Below, piece by piece: positions 52,653 through 60,950 of a stretch of 64,000 nucleotides of DNA. The notes beneath the pieces were generated by a model. That model had not been told where the DNA came from. It did not search any database and was given only the letters and a program-made list of their open reading frames with translations. The translations under genes were made by a program, and so were the position numbers. Origin of the DNA: CAYNHT01 sp964397485 (GTDB lineage: Bacteria; Bacillota_I; Bacilli_A; RF39; UBA660). Positions within the stretch are counted from its first letter, which is position 1. Each line of letters starts with the position of its first letter. The stretch is taken from NCBI GenBank assembly GCA_964397485.1, contig CAYNHT010000001.1, positions 248,001 through 312,000 of the forward strand, in the 5' to 3' direction.

Positions 52653-54968
52653 ATGAATGACAAGAAAGGTTTTACCTTGATAGAATTACTTGCAGTAATT
52701 GTTATATTAGCTATCATTGCACTAATCGCAACTCAATTATTAGCTAATATAATTAAAAAAGCACGAATGGGTGCTTTTGAAAATGACATTCGAGCAATAA
52801 TTAGAACAATCGAATATCAAGAGGTTTTAGACCAAGATTTCAATATTTTTAATATAAATAAAGATACCGTTAAAACAACTCTTAACATGTCAAATGATAA
52901 TTATGAATATGTTGAAGTTTCTTTATTAGATGAAGATATATACATTAAGGTTATTGGAAAAAATGAATGGAAAGGTTTGACTGGATACGGTATAAATAAA
53001 CAAATGACAGTTAGAGACACTGATGAATTTGATGCCATAACTTGTCAAGTATATGACCCAGGTTTTAGAACAGACTATACTGTAGCAAGTGCTGTACAAG
53101 ATTGTATTAATATAACAAATGCTGATGAATTTATGAACATTAAAAATGATTTAGATGGCAAATATTGTATACAAAATAATATCGATTTACAAAATGTAAA
53201 TAATTGGGAAATTATTGCTCCTAATGGTGATCAACCTTTTACTGGAGAAATTTATGGGAATAATTTTCATATTCAAAATTTAAATGTTAATCACGATGGT
53301 AATTTTTCATTATTTGGTTATATTGAAAATGCTAAATTTCATGATTTACGTTTTAGTAACATGAATATAAATGGTAATGATTCTATTTCTCTAATAGCTT
53401 ATCACGCTTCAGGTGACTTAGATATTATTAATTCTAAAATAGAAGATAATAATCGTTTTACAACTAATAACCCTGATGCACTTATTACTGGGTTTGTAAC
53501 CCTTAAATATGGTGAAGGTAATTTAAATATTATAAATAGTTATGCAAATGTTAATATATATAACGCTTATTATGCTAGTCCTTTTATAGGTATGATAGCG
53601 CCGGAAACTACTACAACAATTGAAAATTCAACTGCAATTTCCAATTCGAAAAATATAGAAGGCTACTCTACTTCATTTGGTGGATTTGTTGCACTAAATG
53701 AAGGTCCAATTTCGATAATAAATTCTAAAGCTAATATTAAAACAGAAAATGTAACCGGTTATAGTGGTGGCTTTGCTGGAATGTCTTGGGCCGATACCTA
53801 CATTGAAAATTCAATGTCTACTTGTGATATTGATGGTTCAAAGTATGCTGGTTGTTTTATTGGATTTGTTGATGATCTTGAAGTTAACAACTCGGTTGTA
53901 TTAAAATCTAAAATCACTGATATTAATGATTATTATGGTGGTATGGTTGGTGCGGTAAGAGAATTTAATCTTACTAGCTCATGTGTCAAAAATTCAACTA
54001 TGCGAGGATTACAAAATTCATTAGGTGGTGGCTTTGCTGGAATCGTTTTTGCAAATATTAACTCTGATAAAATTAAAACATTTGGTCTTAATATGAGTGG
54101 TGGCCGTATAGGTGGAATATTTGGAGATGCCCACGCTAATACAAATATGATATTACATCACACAGAGTATATAAAAATGCATAATGCTAATGAAAAAGTT
54201 GGTAGTATGATAAGTGCTATATATGGTGATTTAACATTAAATAAGGCAAGATTAAATAATATAAGTTTTAATAATATTAATTCCGATGTTGGTAGTATTG
54301 CAGTATCTACTTATGGAAATACCAATTTTAATAACATATCGGTTAATATGGTTGATTACGATAATGTTAATTCAAATGTTGGTGGACTTGTTGGTTCTAC
54401 CTTTGGTAATTTTATATTAGAGAATGCAAAAATATATAATGTTAATTTTGATAATACCCAATCACATATCGGTGGTGTTATTGGAGCTAACTACTCAAGC
54501 GTTACATCATTTAATGATACAACTATAACAGGAGCTATAAAGGCTTCTAATGACAATATAGGTGGTATTATTGGTTATGATGTAGGAAGTTTTAGTACAA
54601 TTACTGACACTAAAGTAAATGTTAATATGTCTGGAAGATCTTACATTGGTGGACTTGTTGGATTTTGTACTTCCGATACTAATTTAATTAATATTGAATT
54701 TATCGGAAATATAGCTGGTGAGACACCAAACGATCATTTTGATGGTGGTATTGGTGGAATGTATGGAATGCATGTTTCAACCTTAAGTGGAAACGGGGCT
54801 AAAACAAGTGCTTTTATAACAGCTGGTGAAAATGTCGGTGGAATTGTCGGTGTTAAAACGGAACGTTCTAGTATTACTAATATTGATAATTTTACTTTTA
54901 ATGGAAATATTAATAGTGGTGGAACATATGTGAATAATAAAGTTGGTTTATATTTAGAAGACTTTTAA
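52653..54968 (+). CDS. Giant prepilin-headed GLUG-like beta-helix protein
   Basis: The product has 771 residues. The class III signal is MNDKKGFTLIELLAVIVIL, with cleavage after Gly6 and Glu at mature position 5. A pilin-like region (to about residue 130) and a segment with CQVYDPGF lead to repeated strands with GG(F/I/L)xG units (GGFAGMSWADTYIENSMS, GGLVGSTFGNFILENAKI, GGIIGYDVGSF, GGLVGFCTSD), diverged GLUG motifs expected to stack as a beta-helix. It is a shorter relative of the protein at 18767. A GGAGG site precedes the ATG. Confidence 0.87.
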   Translation: MNDKKGFTLIELLAVIVILAIIALIATQLLANIIKKARMGAFENDIRAIIRTIEYQEVLDQDFNIFNINKDTVKTTLNMSNDNYEYVEVSLLDEDIYIKVIGKNEWKGLTGYGINKQMTVRDTDEFDAITCQVYDPGFRTDYTVASAVQDCINITNADEFMNIKNDLDGKYCIQNNIDLQNVNNWEIIAPNGDQPFTGEIYGNNFHIQNLNVNHDGNFSLFGYIENAKFHDLRFSNMNINGNDSISLIAYHASGDLDIINSKIEDNNRFTTNNPDALITGFVTLKYGEGNLNIINSYANVNIYNAYYASPFIGMIAPETTTTIENSTAISNSKNIEGYSTSFGGFVALNEGPISIINSKANIKTENVTGYSGGFAGMSWADTYIENSMSTCDIDGSKYAGCFIGFVDDLEVNNSVVLKSKITDINDYYGGMVGAVREFNLTSSCVKNSTMRGLQNSLGGGFAGIVFANINSDKIKTFGLNMSGGRIGGIFGDAHANTNMILHHTEYIKMHNANEKVGSMISAIYGDLTLNKARLNNISFNNINSDVGSIAVSTYGNTNFNNISVNMVDYDNVNSNVGGLVGSTFGNFILENAKIYNVNFDNTQSHIGGVIGANYSSVTSFNDTTITGAIKASNDNIGGIIGYDVGSFSTITDTKVNVNMSGRSYIGGLVGFCTSDTNLINIEFIGNIAGETPNDHFDGGIGGMYGMHVSTLSGNGAKTSAFITAGENVGGIVGVKTERSSITNIDNFTFNGNINSGGTYVNNKVGLYLEDF

Positions 54969-54973
54969 AAAAT

Positions 54974-55001
54974 AAAAATACTAGAAAAAATTAGTATTTT
55001 T
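54974..55001 (+). terminator. Terminator of the 771-residue protein
   Basis: AAAAATACTA (54974-54983) pairs with TAGTATTTTT (54992-55001), then more T. Confidence 0.8.
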
Positions 55002-55086
55002 TTACATAATTTGGCCAAGTAAATAATCGTTTGTGTAGTCATAAAATCCAATATTTTGGTGATAATATATGACGAGGAGGAAAAAC

Positions 55087-55509
55087 ATGAAAAGATTATT
55101 TATCGATTTATTATTTACAGCAACCATTGTTTTTTTCATTTCCAATGTCAATATTGCGTTTGCACAAGATGATCCGAATGTCAATAATCCAAATATCAAT
55201 GATCCAAATAATCAAACAGATAATATTTATGATAATAATACAACAAACGATGAAAATATTATAGACGATGATATAGATGATGATAATAATACACCAGATT
55301 ATAATGATGATACGGATTATAACACAAACCCAAATAATGATTTTAATAACACAGGTGATGTAAACGATATTAATGACAATTTAGAAAACGATGAGCTTGT
55401 AGATGATGATAACGATGATTTTGTAGAGAATGTAACTTATGGTTTAGGTGGTACTATTTTAGGTAGTGCACTTACTTTTCTACTACTCCGAAATAGAAGA
55501 ACTATATAG
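55087..55509 (+). CDS. Asn/Asp-rich surface protein with C-terminal membrane helix
   Basis: The product has 140 residues from the ATG at 55087 with GAGGAGG upstream. It has a signal peptide (FFISNVNIAFA, cleaved before QDD), about 90 residues consisting largely of Asn, Asp, Thr and Tyr, and a C-terminal helix (YGLGGTILGSALTFLLL) followed by a basic RNRR stop-transfer. The acidic part could bind calcium. It would be anchored through the C-terminal helix. The layout resembles LPxTG proteins without the motif. Its TAG is inside the palindrome AGAACTATATAGTTCT (55497-55512). Confidence 0.75.
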   Translation: MKRLFIDLLFTATIVFFISNVNIAFAQDDPNVNNPNINDPNNQTDNIYDNNTTNDENIIDDDIDDDNNTPDYNDDTDYNTNPNNDFNNTGDVNDINDNLENDELVDDDNDDFVENVTYGLGGTILGSALTFLLLRNRRTI

Positions 55510-55524
55510 TTCTTTTATATTGAA

Positions 55525-55547
55525 AAAGAATACAAATCGTATTCTTT
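55525..55547. terminator. Bidirectional terminator between 55087 and 55546 genes
   Basis: AAAGAATAC (55525-55533) pairs with GTATTCTTT (55539-55547); the minus-strand stop (55546-55548) overlaps the stem. Confidence 0.8.
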
Positions 55548-56082
55548 ATTTTGTAATAATCTCTTCGCCTATCCTACTAACCCCTTCAACATTTAATGCA
55601 TCATCTTTAGTGGTGTTTAAAAATTGCATTATTCTATTTCTAACATAATTATATTCATTTGGTTTGTTTAACCAAAAACTAATAATATTTATTCCAGCTT
55701 CCTCACAAATAGATTTAACTGATTTATCTCGCTTTTTTCTTGAGGCAAGATTATGAGATTCATCATTTAATTCTATTAATAATAATATTTCATGGCTATC
55801 TTTTAAGAAAATTCCAAAATCCACATTTCTATATAGTTCATTTTGGTATCTAGTTTGACCATTCTTTTTTATAACTGCTGCTAAATTTATTTGTGGCCAC
55901 ACGATATAGTCTTCCCCCACTATATGTTTAAGCATATTATAAAATTTTTGTTCGGTTCCTGTCATAATATTCTTTTTGGTATACCAATAGTTTCTTTTTG
56001 GAGTATTTGTGGCATTCTTTTGCTTTCCTTTAAATAATCGTATAATAAATTCTAATATGGCTTCGAAAATTTCTATTAACAT
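55546..56082 (-). CDS. DUF2726 (restriction-endonuclease-like fold) protein
   Basis: The product has 178 residues: a hydrophobic N-terminus (about 1-16) and a basic linker, then DUF2726 with GTEQKFYNML, VWPQINLAAVI, NVDFGIF, LLIELNDESHN, KKRDKSVKSICEEAGI and IISFWL. The D...ELND pattern resembles the PD-(D/E)xK nuclease core. The true substrate is unknown. A GGAGGT site precedes the ATG. The N-terminal helix suggests membrane association. Confidence 0.85.
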   Translation of the reverse strand: MLIEIFEAILEFIIRLFKGKQKNATNTPKRNYWYTKKNIMTGTEQKFYNMLKHIVGEDYIVWPQINLAAVIKKNGQTRYQNELYRNVDFGIFLKDSHEILLLIELNDESHNLASRKKRDKSVKSICEEAGINIISFWLNKPNEYNYVRNRIMQFLNTTKDDALNVEGVSRIGEEIITK

Positions 56083-56236
56083 ATTTACCTCCTATTTTAT
56101 AATAAACCGCGACTTTGAAATATTAATTTACAAAGCTGCTAATGTAAATAAAAAGCAACACAAAATATTATAATGATTTGTACTACTTTATTACTATTAT
56201 AATTATATACCATATTTTGACAATTTACAACAAATA

Positions 56237-56869
56237 TTATTTTCTGCGAAACCTTAATATTTTTTCTTCTTCTTTTTCTTCTATTTCTTTATTTAGTTTA
56301 AGATTATTATAATTTACAATCTCTTCTTTTATTTTTTTTAATTCACTTAAAGAATAATCATCAATGTTATTTATATTGAATTTATTATTACAAACTTCTT
56401 TTTTAGTATTTTTTATTGAATATTCATTAACATTATTATAAATATCCACATATTCATCAACACTAGAATTTAATTCATTTTTATTATCTAAGAAAAATTT
56501 CATTTTCTTTATTTCTTTTATTCTTTTAAAGTTTTCTACCAAACCTACATAACTTAAAATAAAACAAAATAAATATATATAAGACATAATAGATTTTGCT
56601 ATTACTATTGAACTAACTGATAATAAAAATAAAAACGGTGCTACCATTAAATTAAGAGCAAAATATTTTTTTGCTTTTTTTAATGGTTTATCTGCTGCAT
56701 TAGAAGCTTGAGTTTCCATTATATCAATTATTGATTGTTCATTACTTTCAGTATAAGGAATTTCCTTTTTACCAGTGTCAGCATACCTAATAATAATTTT
56801 GTTACCAACAACTTTATATTTAGTAATAAAATTTTCACATTCAGTCCAATGTTCTGCATAATTTTTCAT
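56237..56869 (-). CDS. Hypothetical two-helix membrane protein
   Basis: The product has 210 residues. After a soluble N-terminal part, two hydrophobic helices (about 68-110) are followed by a charged, probably coiled-coil tail rich in Lys, Glu and Asn (YSLSELKKIKEEIVNYNNLK). I do not recognise a family. The tail may act inside the cell. It stands alone; the 154 bp before the DUF2726 gene show no clear feature. Confidence 0.65.
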   Translation of the reverse strand: MKNYAEHWTECENFITKYKVVGNKIIIRYADTGKKEIPYTESNEQSIIDIMETQASNAADKPLKKAKKYFALNLMVAPFLFLLSVSSIVIAKSIMSYIYLFCFILSYVGLVENFKRIKEIKKMKFFLDNKNELNSSVDEYVDIYNNVNEYSIKNTKKEVCNNKFNINNIDDYSLSELKKIKEEIVNYNNLKLNKEIEEKEEEKILRFRRK

Positions 56870-56928
56870 AATACCACTTCCCTACAAAATATATATGCAT
56901 TAAAAAATTACGTTATATTATAGCATAT

Positions 56929-56957
56929 AAAAAAAGGATTGTATACATATACAACCC
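56929..56957 (-). terminator. Terminator of the Mef-like gene
   Basis: Stem 56936-56945 with 56948-56957 (one G-U on the minus strand) and a run of seven T. Confidence 0.75.
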
Positions 56958-56964
56958 AATTTAT

Positions 56965-58155
56965 TTAATTATCAAATTTTAATTTTGTTTGAAAAATACC
57001 TAATAAAATAATTAATAATCCTGAAATAGCAAACCAAATATTTATTCCTACTATATCAGCAAATAAACCACTGATTATTAAACCAATTGGCATTGCTAGA
57101 ACAGATAAGCTTATATAATTAGCATATACTCTACCTAAATAATTAGGATCAACTATTTCCGCAAATATAGTTGATATTGAAGCATTTATTAAAGCTCCTG
57201 CTTTTCCCATAAAGAAACATAAAATACAAAATATAATAAACATAGTACTAGATAATATTCCAGATAAAAATAATGTTATTCCTATTATCATAATAGATAA
57301 AGTAATATTTTTTCTTTTATTTTGAAAATATTTCTTACTAGATAAAATTAATGATCCAATTAACATTCCAATAGCAAAAATTATTTCTACTATTCCTGCA
57401 TGAATTGAATTTCCATTAAAATAATCCATACTCATTAATGGGAATAAAGAACTAATTGGCATAAATACTATCATAAATATTACGCTCATTATAAAAATTG
57501 ATTTTATTGAATTACTCTTTAGAATTATTTTAATACCCTCTTTAATATCAGTTATATAACTTGTTTTTTCTTCTTGTGGTGTAACTTTTGGTATTGTAAC
57601 AATCATTAATGTGATGATTGCAAATAAAGCACCAAATACATCTATTAAAATAATATTGCCTAATTTCATACTTGCATATAAAAAGGCTGCAAGAGCTGGG
57701 GCTAAAATCAAACTAATAGATACACCAACTTGATTATATCCTGAATACTTTAACAATTCTTTTTCAGGTACAATTAAAGGCATTAATGCTTGTAATGATG
57801 GGTTATGAAAAGCAGAACCTACTGATCTTACACCTAACACTACAAACAATAACCATATTGGAACTACCCCACTAAACATACTATAAATAAATATAATTAA
57901 TCCAGCCATAGCTATAACTATATCAGATATAATCATAATTTTTTTTCGGTCATATTTATCAATAATACTACCTGAAAATATTCCAAGTAATCCTTGTGGT
58001 AACAATCCAATAAGTGATGCCATTGATAGGTAAAAAGCCGATCTAGTTACATCAGTTATATACCATATAATAGCAAACTGAACAATTGAACTTGTAATTA
58101 TAGATAATGATTGACCAGTCCATATTGTCCAAAACGTTTTTTTCCATTTTTCCAT
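56965..58155 (-). CDS. Mef-like MFS efflux transporter
   Basis: The product has 396 residues and twelve predicted helices. The start KTFWTIWTGQSLSIITSSIV and SMASLIGLLPQGLLGIFSGS, DKYDRKKIMIISD and SVGSAFHNPSLQALMP strongly resemble the macrolide-efflux (Mef) group of the major facilitator superfamily; the DRKK loop corresponds to the conserved MFS loop 2-3 motif. It would extrude macrolides or similar compounds by proton antiport. A leader peptide and attenuator-like hairpins upstream support drug-induced control. A GGAG site abuts the attenuator. Cargo is inferred, not shown. Confidence 0.87.
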   Translation of the reverse strand: MEKWKKTFWTIWTGQSLSIITSSIVQFAIIWYITDVTRSAFYLSMASLIGLLPQGLLGIFSGSIIDKYDRKKIMIISDIVIAMAGLIIFIYSMFSGVVPIWLLFVVLGVRSVGSAFHNPSLQALMPLIVPEKELLKYSGYNQVGVSISLILAPALAAFLYASMKLGNIILIDVFGALFAIITLMIVTIPKVTPQEEKTSYITDIKEGIKIILKSNSIKSIFIMSVIFMIVFMPISSLFPLMSMDYFNGNSIHAGIVEIIFAIGMLIGSLILSSKKYFQNKRKNITLSIMIIGITLFLSGILSSTMFIIFCILCFFMGKAGALINASISTIFAEIVDPNYLGRVYANYISLSVLAMPIGLIISGLFADIVGINIWFAISGLLIILLGIFQTKLKFDN

Positions 58156-58166
58156 TTATTTTCTCC

Positions 58167-58234
58167 TTTATTACAATTTTAATCATTATACAGATTATTG
58201 TAATAAATTATATATCACAAATAACCTGTGATAT
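58167..58234 (-). promoter_or_regulatory. Attenuator-like RNA hairpins upstream of the Mef-like gene
   Basis: On the minus strand, hairpin A pairs ATATCACA (58227-58234) with TGTGATAT (58212-58219). Hairpin B pairs TTTATTACAAT (58197-58207) with ATTGTAATAAA (58167-58177), which abuts the GGAG of the transporter. An alternative, C, pairs ACAGGTTATT (58220-58229) with AATAATCTGT (58190-58199) and excludes both. A ribosome stalled on the leader peptide would disturb A. Confidence 0.7.
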
Positions 58235-58257
58235 TATCGCATTCTAACTGATTGCAT
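58234..58257 (-). CDS. Seven-residue leader peptide MQSVRMR upstream of the Mef-like pump
   Basis: ATG at 58255-58257 has GGAGGGATAAGT upstream with good spacing. The codons encode Met-Gln-Ser-Val-Arg-Met-Arg and then TAA. The Arg-x-Arg ending matches the plus-x-plus motif at which ribosomes stall with macrolides in leader peptides of erm and mef genes. The gene lies 78 bp before the transporter ATG and ends in hairpin A. Confidence 0.7.
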   Translation of the reverse strand: MQSVRMR

Positions 58258-58275
58258 ACTTATCCCTCCGTTATA

Positions 58276-58303
58276 ATTATATCATAATATATTATGATAT
58301 AAT
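58276..58303. promoter_or_regulatory. 28-bp perfect palindrome upstream of the leader peptide
   Basis: ATTATATCATAATA (58276-58289) is followed directly by its exact reverse complement. It contains TATAAT facing both ways, so it could be an operator, a promoter core or both. Confidence 0.55.
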
Positions 58304-58306
58304 AAA

Positions 58307-58327
58307 AAGAATTGAATATCAATTCTT
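58307..58327 (-). terminator. Terminator of the SDR gene
   Basis: AAGAATTGA (58307-58315) pairs with TCAATTCTT (58319-58327), with a T-rich tract following on the minus strand. Confidence 0.75.
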
Positions 58328-58339
58328 CTATTATTAAAA

Positions 58340-58993
58340 TTATTTTCCTTGCATTTTTTTATTAACAAGTTTAATCGCAAACTTATCATTCATCTTATAC
58401 ATAATATTCATAATTTTAGAATCAGTTCCAACATAAATCTTAAACTTATCTTTTTCTATTCCATTAATAATTATTTCGGCTGCTTTTGTTGAAGAAAGCA
58501 TTTTGATTTTACTATTATTTTCACTATTACCAAAATCAACATTAGAATTTTTAGTAATATTGGTATTTATAGCACCCGGTAATACTAAAGTAACTTTAAC
58601 ATTAGTATTTAATAATTCAGGTAAAAATAATTTAGTTAATTTAACTGGTCCATAAAAATTAACATCCATTACTTTATATATAATATCCATATTTAGTTTA
58701 TCAACATTTATAAAAGGTTGAATAATACCTGCATTATTAATTATTCCATCAATAACAGAATAATTTTTAAAATATTCATCTTTAAATTTATTAATTGATT
58801 CCTCGTTTGCCATATCTACTATATGTAATGTTAAACGATTATTATTTGCTATTTCTTTAGTTTTATTAAGTTCTTGTTCATTTATATCTAAAGCTGCAAC
58901 ATAAGCTCCTTTAGATAATAACTGTAGTGTTAATTCTCTACCAATTCCACTACCCGCACCTGTTACTATTATTCTTTTATCTTTTACTTTCAT
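58340..58993 (-). CDS. Short-chain dehydrogenase/reductase lacking the catalytic centre
   Basis: The product has 217 residues. The NAD(P)-binding start is normal (VTGAGSGIGREL, LDINEQEL, VDMANEE, INNAGIIQPF, VNFYGPVKLTKLFLPELL). It then runs from LPELLNTN straight into VKVTLVLPGAINTN. The segment between, about 45 residues that normally carry the catalytic serine and the YxxxK motif, is missing. The reading frame is intact. The protein should be unable to do normal SDR catalysis. It may be a decayed gene, a binding-only protein or an assembly effect. Confidence 0.8.
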   Translation of the reverse strand: MKVKDKRIIVTGAGSGIGRELTLQLLSKGAYVAALDINEQELNKTKEIANNNRLTLHIVDMANEESINKFKDEYFKNYSVIDGIINNAGIIQPFINVDKLNMDIIYKVMDVNFYGPVKLTKLFLPELLNTNVKVTLVLPGAINTNITKNSNVDFGNSENNSKIKMLSSTKAAEIIINGIEKDKFKIYVGTDSKIMNIMYKMNDKFAIKLVNKKMQGK

Positions 58994-59033
58994 TTTATCA
59001 CCTATTTTTATTATAACATATAAACTTTTTTAG

Positions 59034-59339
59034 TTAGTCAATAAAGTAAGTATGTTTAGTTTTCCATTTTTTAAGTGCTATACCTACCCAAAAACTATAT
59101 ATACCAAAGGTTATCAGCATCAAAATCATCCATTTAATCCAACTACCAAAAAGCTGCATTGCTGTTCCATCAAATTGTAATCTCTTACCATTTATTACAG
59201 TATGTTTAGTCTCCCAGTTATATATCATACATATAGCCCAAGGTGCACATATTCCAAATGTAATAAGAGTTACAAAACCTCCAAGTAACTTCCAACCTAC
59301 AAGTTGCATAAGACCACCATCAAAATAAGATTTTTCCAT
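59034..59339 (-). CDS. DUF898-like membrane protein with internal duplication
   Basis: The product has 101 residues with two similar halves, FDGGLMQLVGWKLLGGFVTL and FDGTAMQLFGSWIKWMILML, each followed by TFGI and a WxTKHT block (NWETKHT, KWKTKHT). This fits the YjgN/DUF898 pattern of repeated short membrane units. A GGAGG site precedes the ATG. Its function is unknown. It belongs to a run of small membrane-protein genes next to the heliorhodopsin gene. Confidence 0.8.
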   Translation of the reverse strand: MEKSYFDGGLMQLVGWKLLGGFVTLITFGICAPWAICMIYNWETKHTVINGKRLQFDGTAMQLFGSWIKWMILMLITFGIYSFWVGIALKKWKTKHTYFID

Positions 59340-59379
59340 AATTATTCCTCCTTTAAAATATCAAATCTATTTTTTATTA

Positions 59380-59844
59380 TCAGTTAATAAAAGTCTGTTC
59401 AACTCTAACTGACTTTTTCAAATAAGAAATCCATACAATTGCTGCAATAATACCACCAATAACTTGTCCAACTAATTCCGATGTTATTTCAATACCAATA
59501 GCATAACCCCAAACTATATCAATAACTGATGCTGCTTGAACTAATATCAAAAATATGATCGCATACTTTGGAAACTTTATGCTTTTTTTAAACATCAACA
59601 TTAACCCATAAAATATTCCTATTATACATAATATTCCTCCAATAAACTCATATTGAATTAGTGGAACTACGTTAGGATTATAAAATTCACTATTAACATC
59701 TCTTAAAATATCAAATGTACCATTTTTGAACATCTCCATAATATCAAAAATAGAAGTAAATTGCTTAAATAGTGAAAAACACCATCCAAAAACTAAAAAT
59801 AATAGCCATCCTCCAATTTTATTATACTTTTCTACTTCTTCCAT
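59380..59844 (-). CDS. DUF2569 membrane protein
   Basis: The product has 154 residues from the ATG at 59842-59844, which has AAAGGAG upstream; a longer reading lacks a site. The KIGGWLLFLVFGW start and about four membrane helices match DUF2569. The function is not known. It lies between the DUF898-like gene and the heliorhodopsin gene, all on the minus strand, separated from the latter by a hairpin. Confidence 0.8.
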   Translation of the reverse strand: MEEVEKYNKIGGWLLFLVFGWCFSLFKQFTSIFDIMEMFKNGTFDILRDVNSEFYNPNVVPLIQYEFIGGILCIIGIFYGLMLMFKKSIKFPKYAIIFLILVQAASVIDIVWGYAIGIEITSELVGQVIGGIIAAIVWISYLKKSVRVEQTFIN

Positions 59845-59882
59845 CTTAAAACTCCTTTCATAATACTTGTATCTAAAATAAA

Positions 59883-59917
59883 AAGCAGCACAAAAATCCA
59901 TTAGATGTGTACTGCTT
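59883..59917 (-). terminator. Terminator of the heliorhodopsin gene
   Basis: AAGCAG (59883-59888) pairs with CTGCTT (59912-59917) and CACA with TGTG around a loop, with a short bulge; T-rich DNA follows on the minus strand. Confidence 0.65.
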
Positions 59918-60031
59918 ATCATTAATATGATTATATACTTTATTTCGACAAAATGCAACAATATTCGCTATAAATATAGATAACAACTAACACGATCATT
60001 ATAAAAAAATCCCTGTTAATAGGGATTTTAT

Positions 60032-60793
60032 TTATACAGGCTGCATTATTCCAAAGAAAACTAACCATGCTAATATAGTTTTAGCAACCAAACTTAATAT
60101 AATATATACTCTTTCTCCATATATATAATCTTTCCATTTACCTAATTTCTTATATTGCAATATCATGTTGATTGGAAACAAATTAAAGAATATAAAATAT
60201 GAAATAAATACTGCATAAACAAACCATGGAACTTGTGCTGGATCTGAATTGCCAAATGCATACATTGTTATTACTATCCATGGAATGATACCTGCTATTG
60301 ACCCATAAACAAATGCAGACCAATTTGTTTTAGTTGTATATTGGTTTATTTTCTCCATCAATAATCCAAAAAGATTCATACTAGCATTTAATCCAAAAAT
60401 TAGTATTAAAGCACCAATATCATAAACACCAAATAATACGGCTATTAAAGTTATCATTAATGATGACGATAAAGCATATTCATACCACCTAAATTTATTT
60501 ATTCCTTTTTCTAAATCTTTTATATATTTCTTATTACAATAAACTATTATAAAATGAAATAAGGCTGATAAAAGTAAGAATACACTTACACATAAGGCAA
60601 ATGGTAGCTCAAATAATTCTTTCACATCTGTAACTAATTTCATTGAAGTACTATCAAATTTTAAAAAGTAAGAATAAATAGTTGGTTTAAAATTCGCAAC
60701 CTTTTCTACATTTAATGAAACAATAACCATTGCAAGTCCCTGAATCAAATGAAGTATCCCCATAACTAAGTTAAAGTTTTTTAATTTTTTCAT
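60032..60793 (-). CDS. Heliorhodopsin
   Basis: The product has 253 residues and seven membrane helices. It matches heliorhodopsins along its length: NFNLVMGILHLIQGLAM, SALFHFIIVYCN, FRWYEYALSSSLMITLIA, LIFGLNASMNLFG, GSIAGIIPWIVI, FFNLFPINMILQYKKLGKW and GERVYIILSLVAKTILAW. Lys238 in helix 7 is the expected retinal Schiff-base lysine, Glu105 the counter-ion, and His15, His80 and Ser234 correspond to the hydrogen-bonded residues of the type member 48C12. These proteins are oriented opposite to other rhodopsins and are thought to be light sensors or regulators of neighbouring enzymes. No retinal-synthesis gene is in the window. Confidence 0.95.
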   Translation of the reverse strand: MKKLKNFNLVMGILHLIQGLAMVIVSLNVEKVANFKPTIYSYFLKFDSTSMKLVTDVKELFELPFALCVSVFLLLSALFHFIIVYCNKKYIKDLEKGINKFRWYEYALSSSLMITLIAVLFGVYDIGALILIFGLNASMNLFGLLMEKINQYTTKTNWSAFVYGSIAGIIPWIVITMYAFGNSDPAQVPWFVYAVFISYFIFFNLFPINMILQYKKLGKWKDYIYGERVYIILSLVAKTILAWLVFFGIMQPV

Positions 60794-60920
60794 ATATTCC
60801 TCCTATTAATCTAATATAAATTTATTCATCTCGTGAATTAAATGTTATCCTGTACATTAATTATATCATTTATAGTAAGAAAGTAAATATATTAAAAATT
60901 TAAATCTTTCATACAACTAA

Positions 60921-60950
60921 AAAGAATTAGTGATATATCACTAACTCTTA
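60921..60950 (-). terminator. Terminator including the stop codon of the gene at 60941
   Basis: AGAATTAGTGATA and TATCACTAACTCT (one G-U on the minus strand) pair, followed by a T run on the minus strand. The TAG (60941-60943) is in the stem. Confidence 0.75.
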
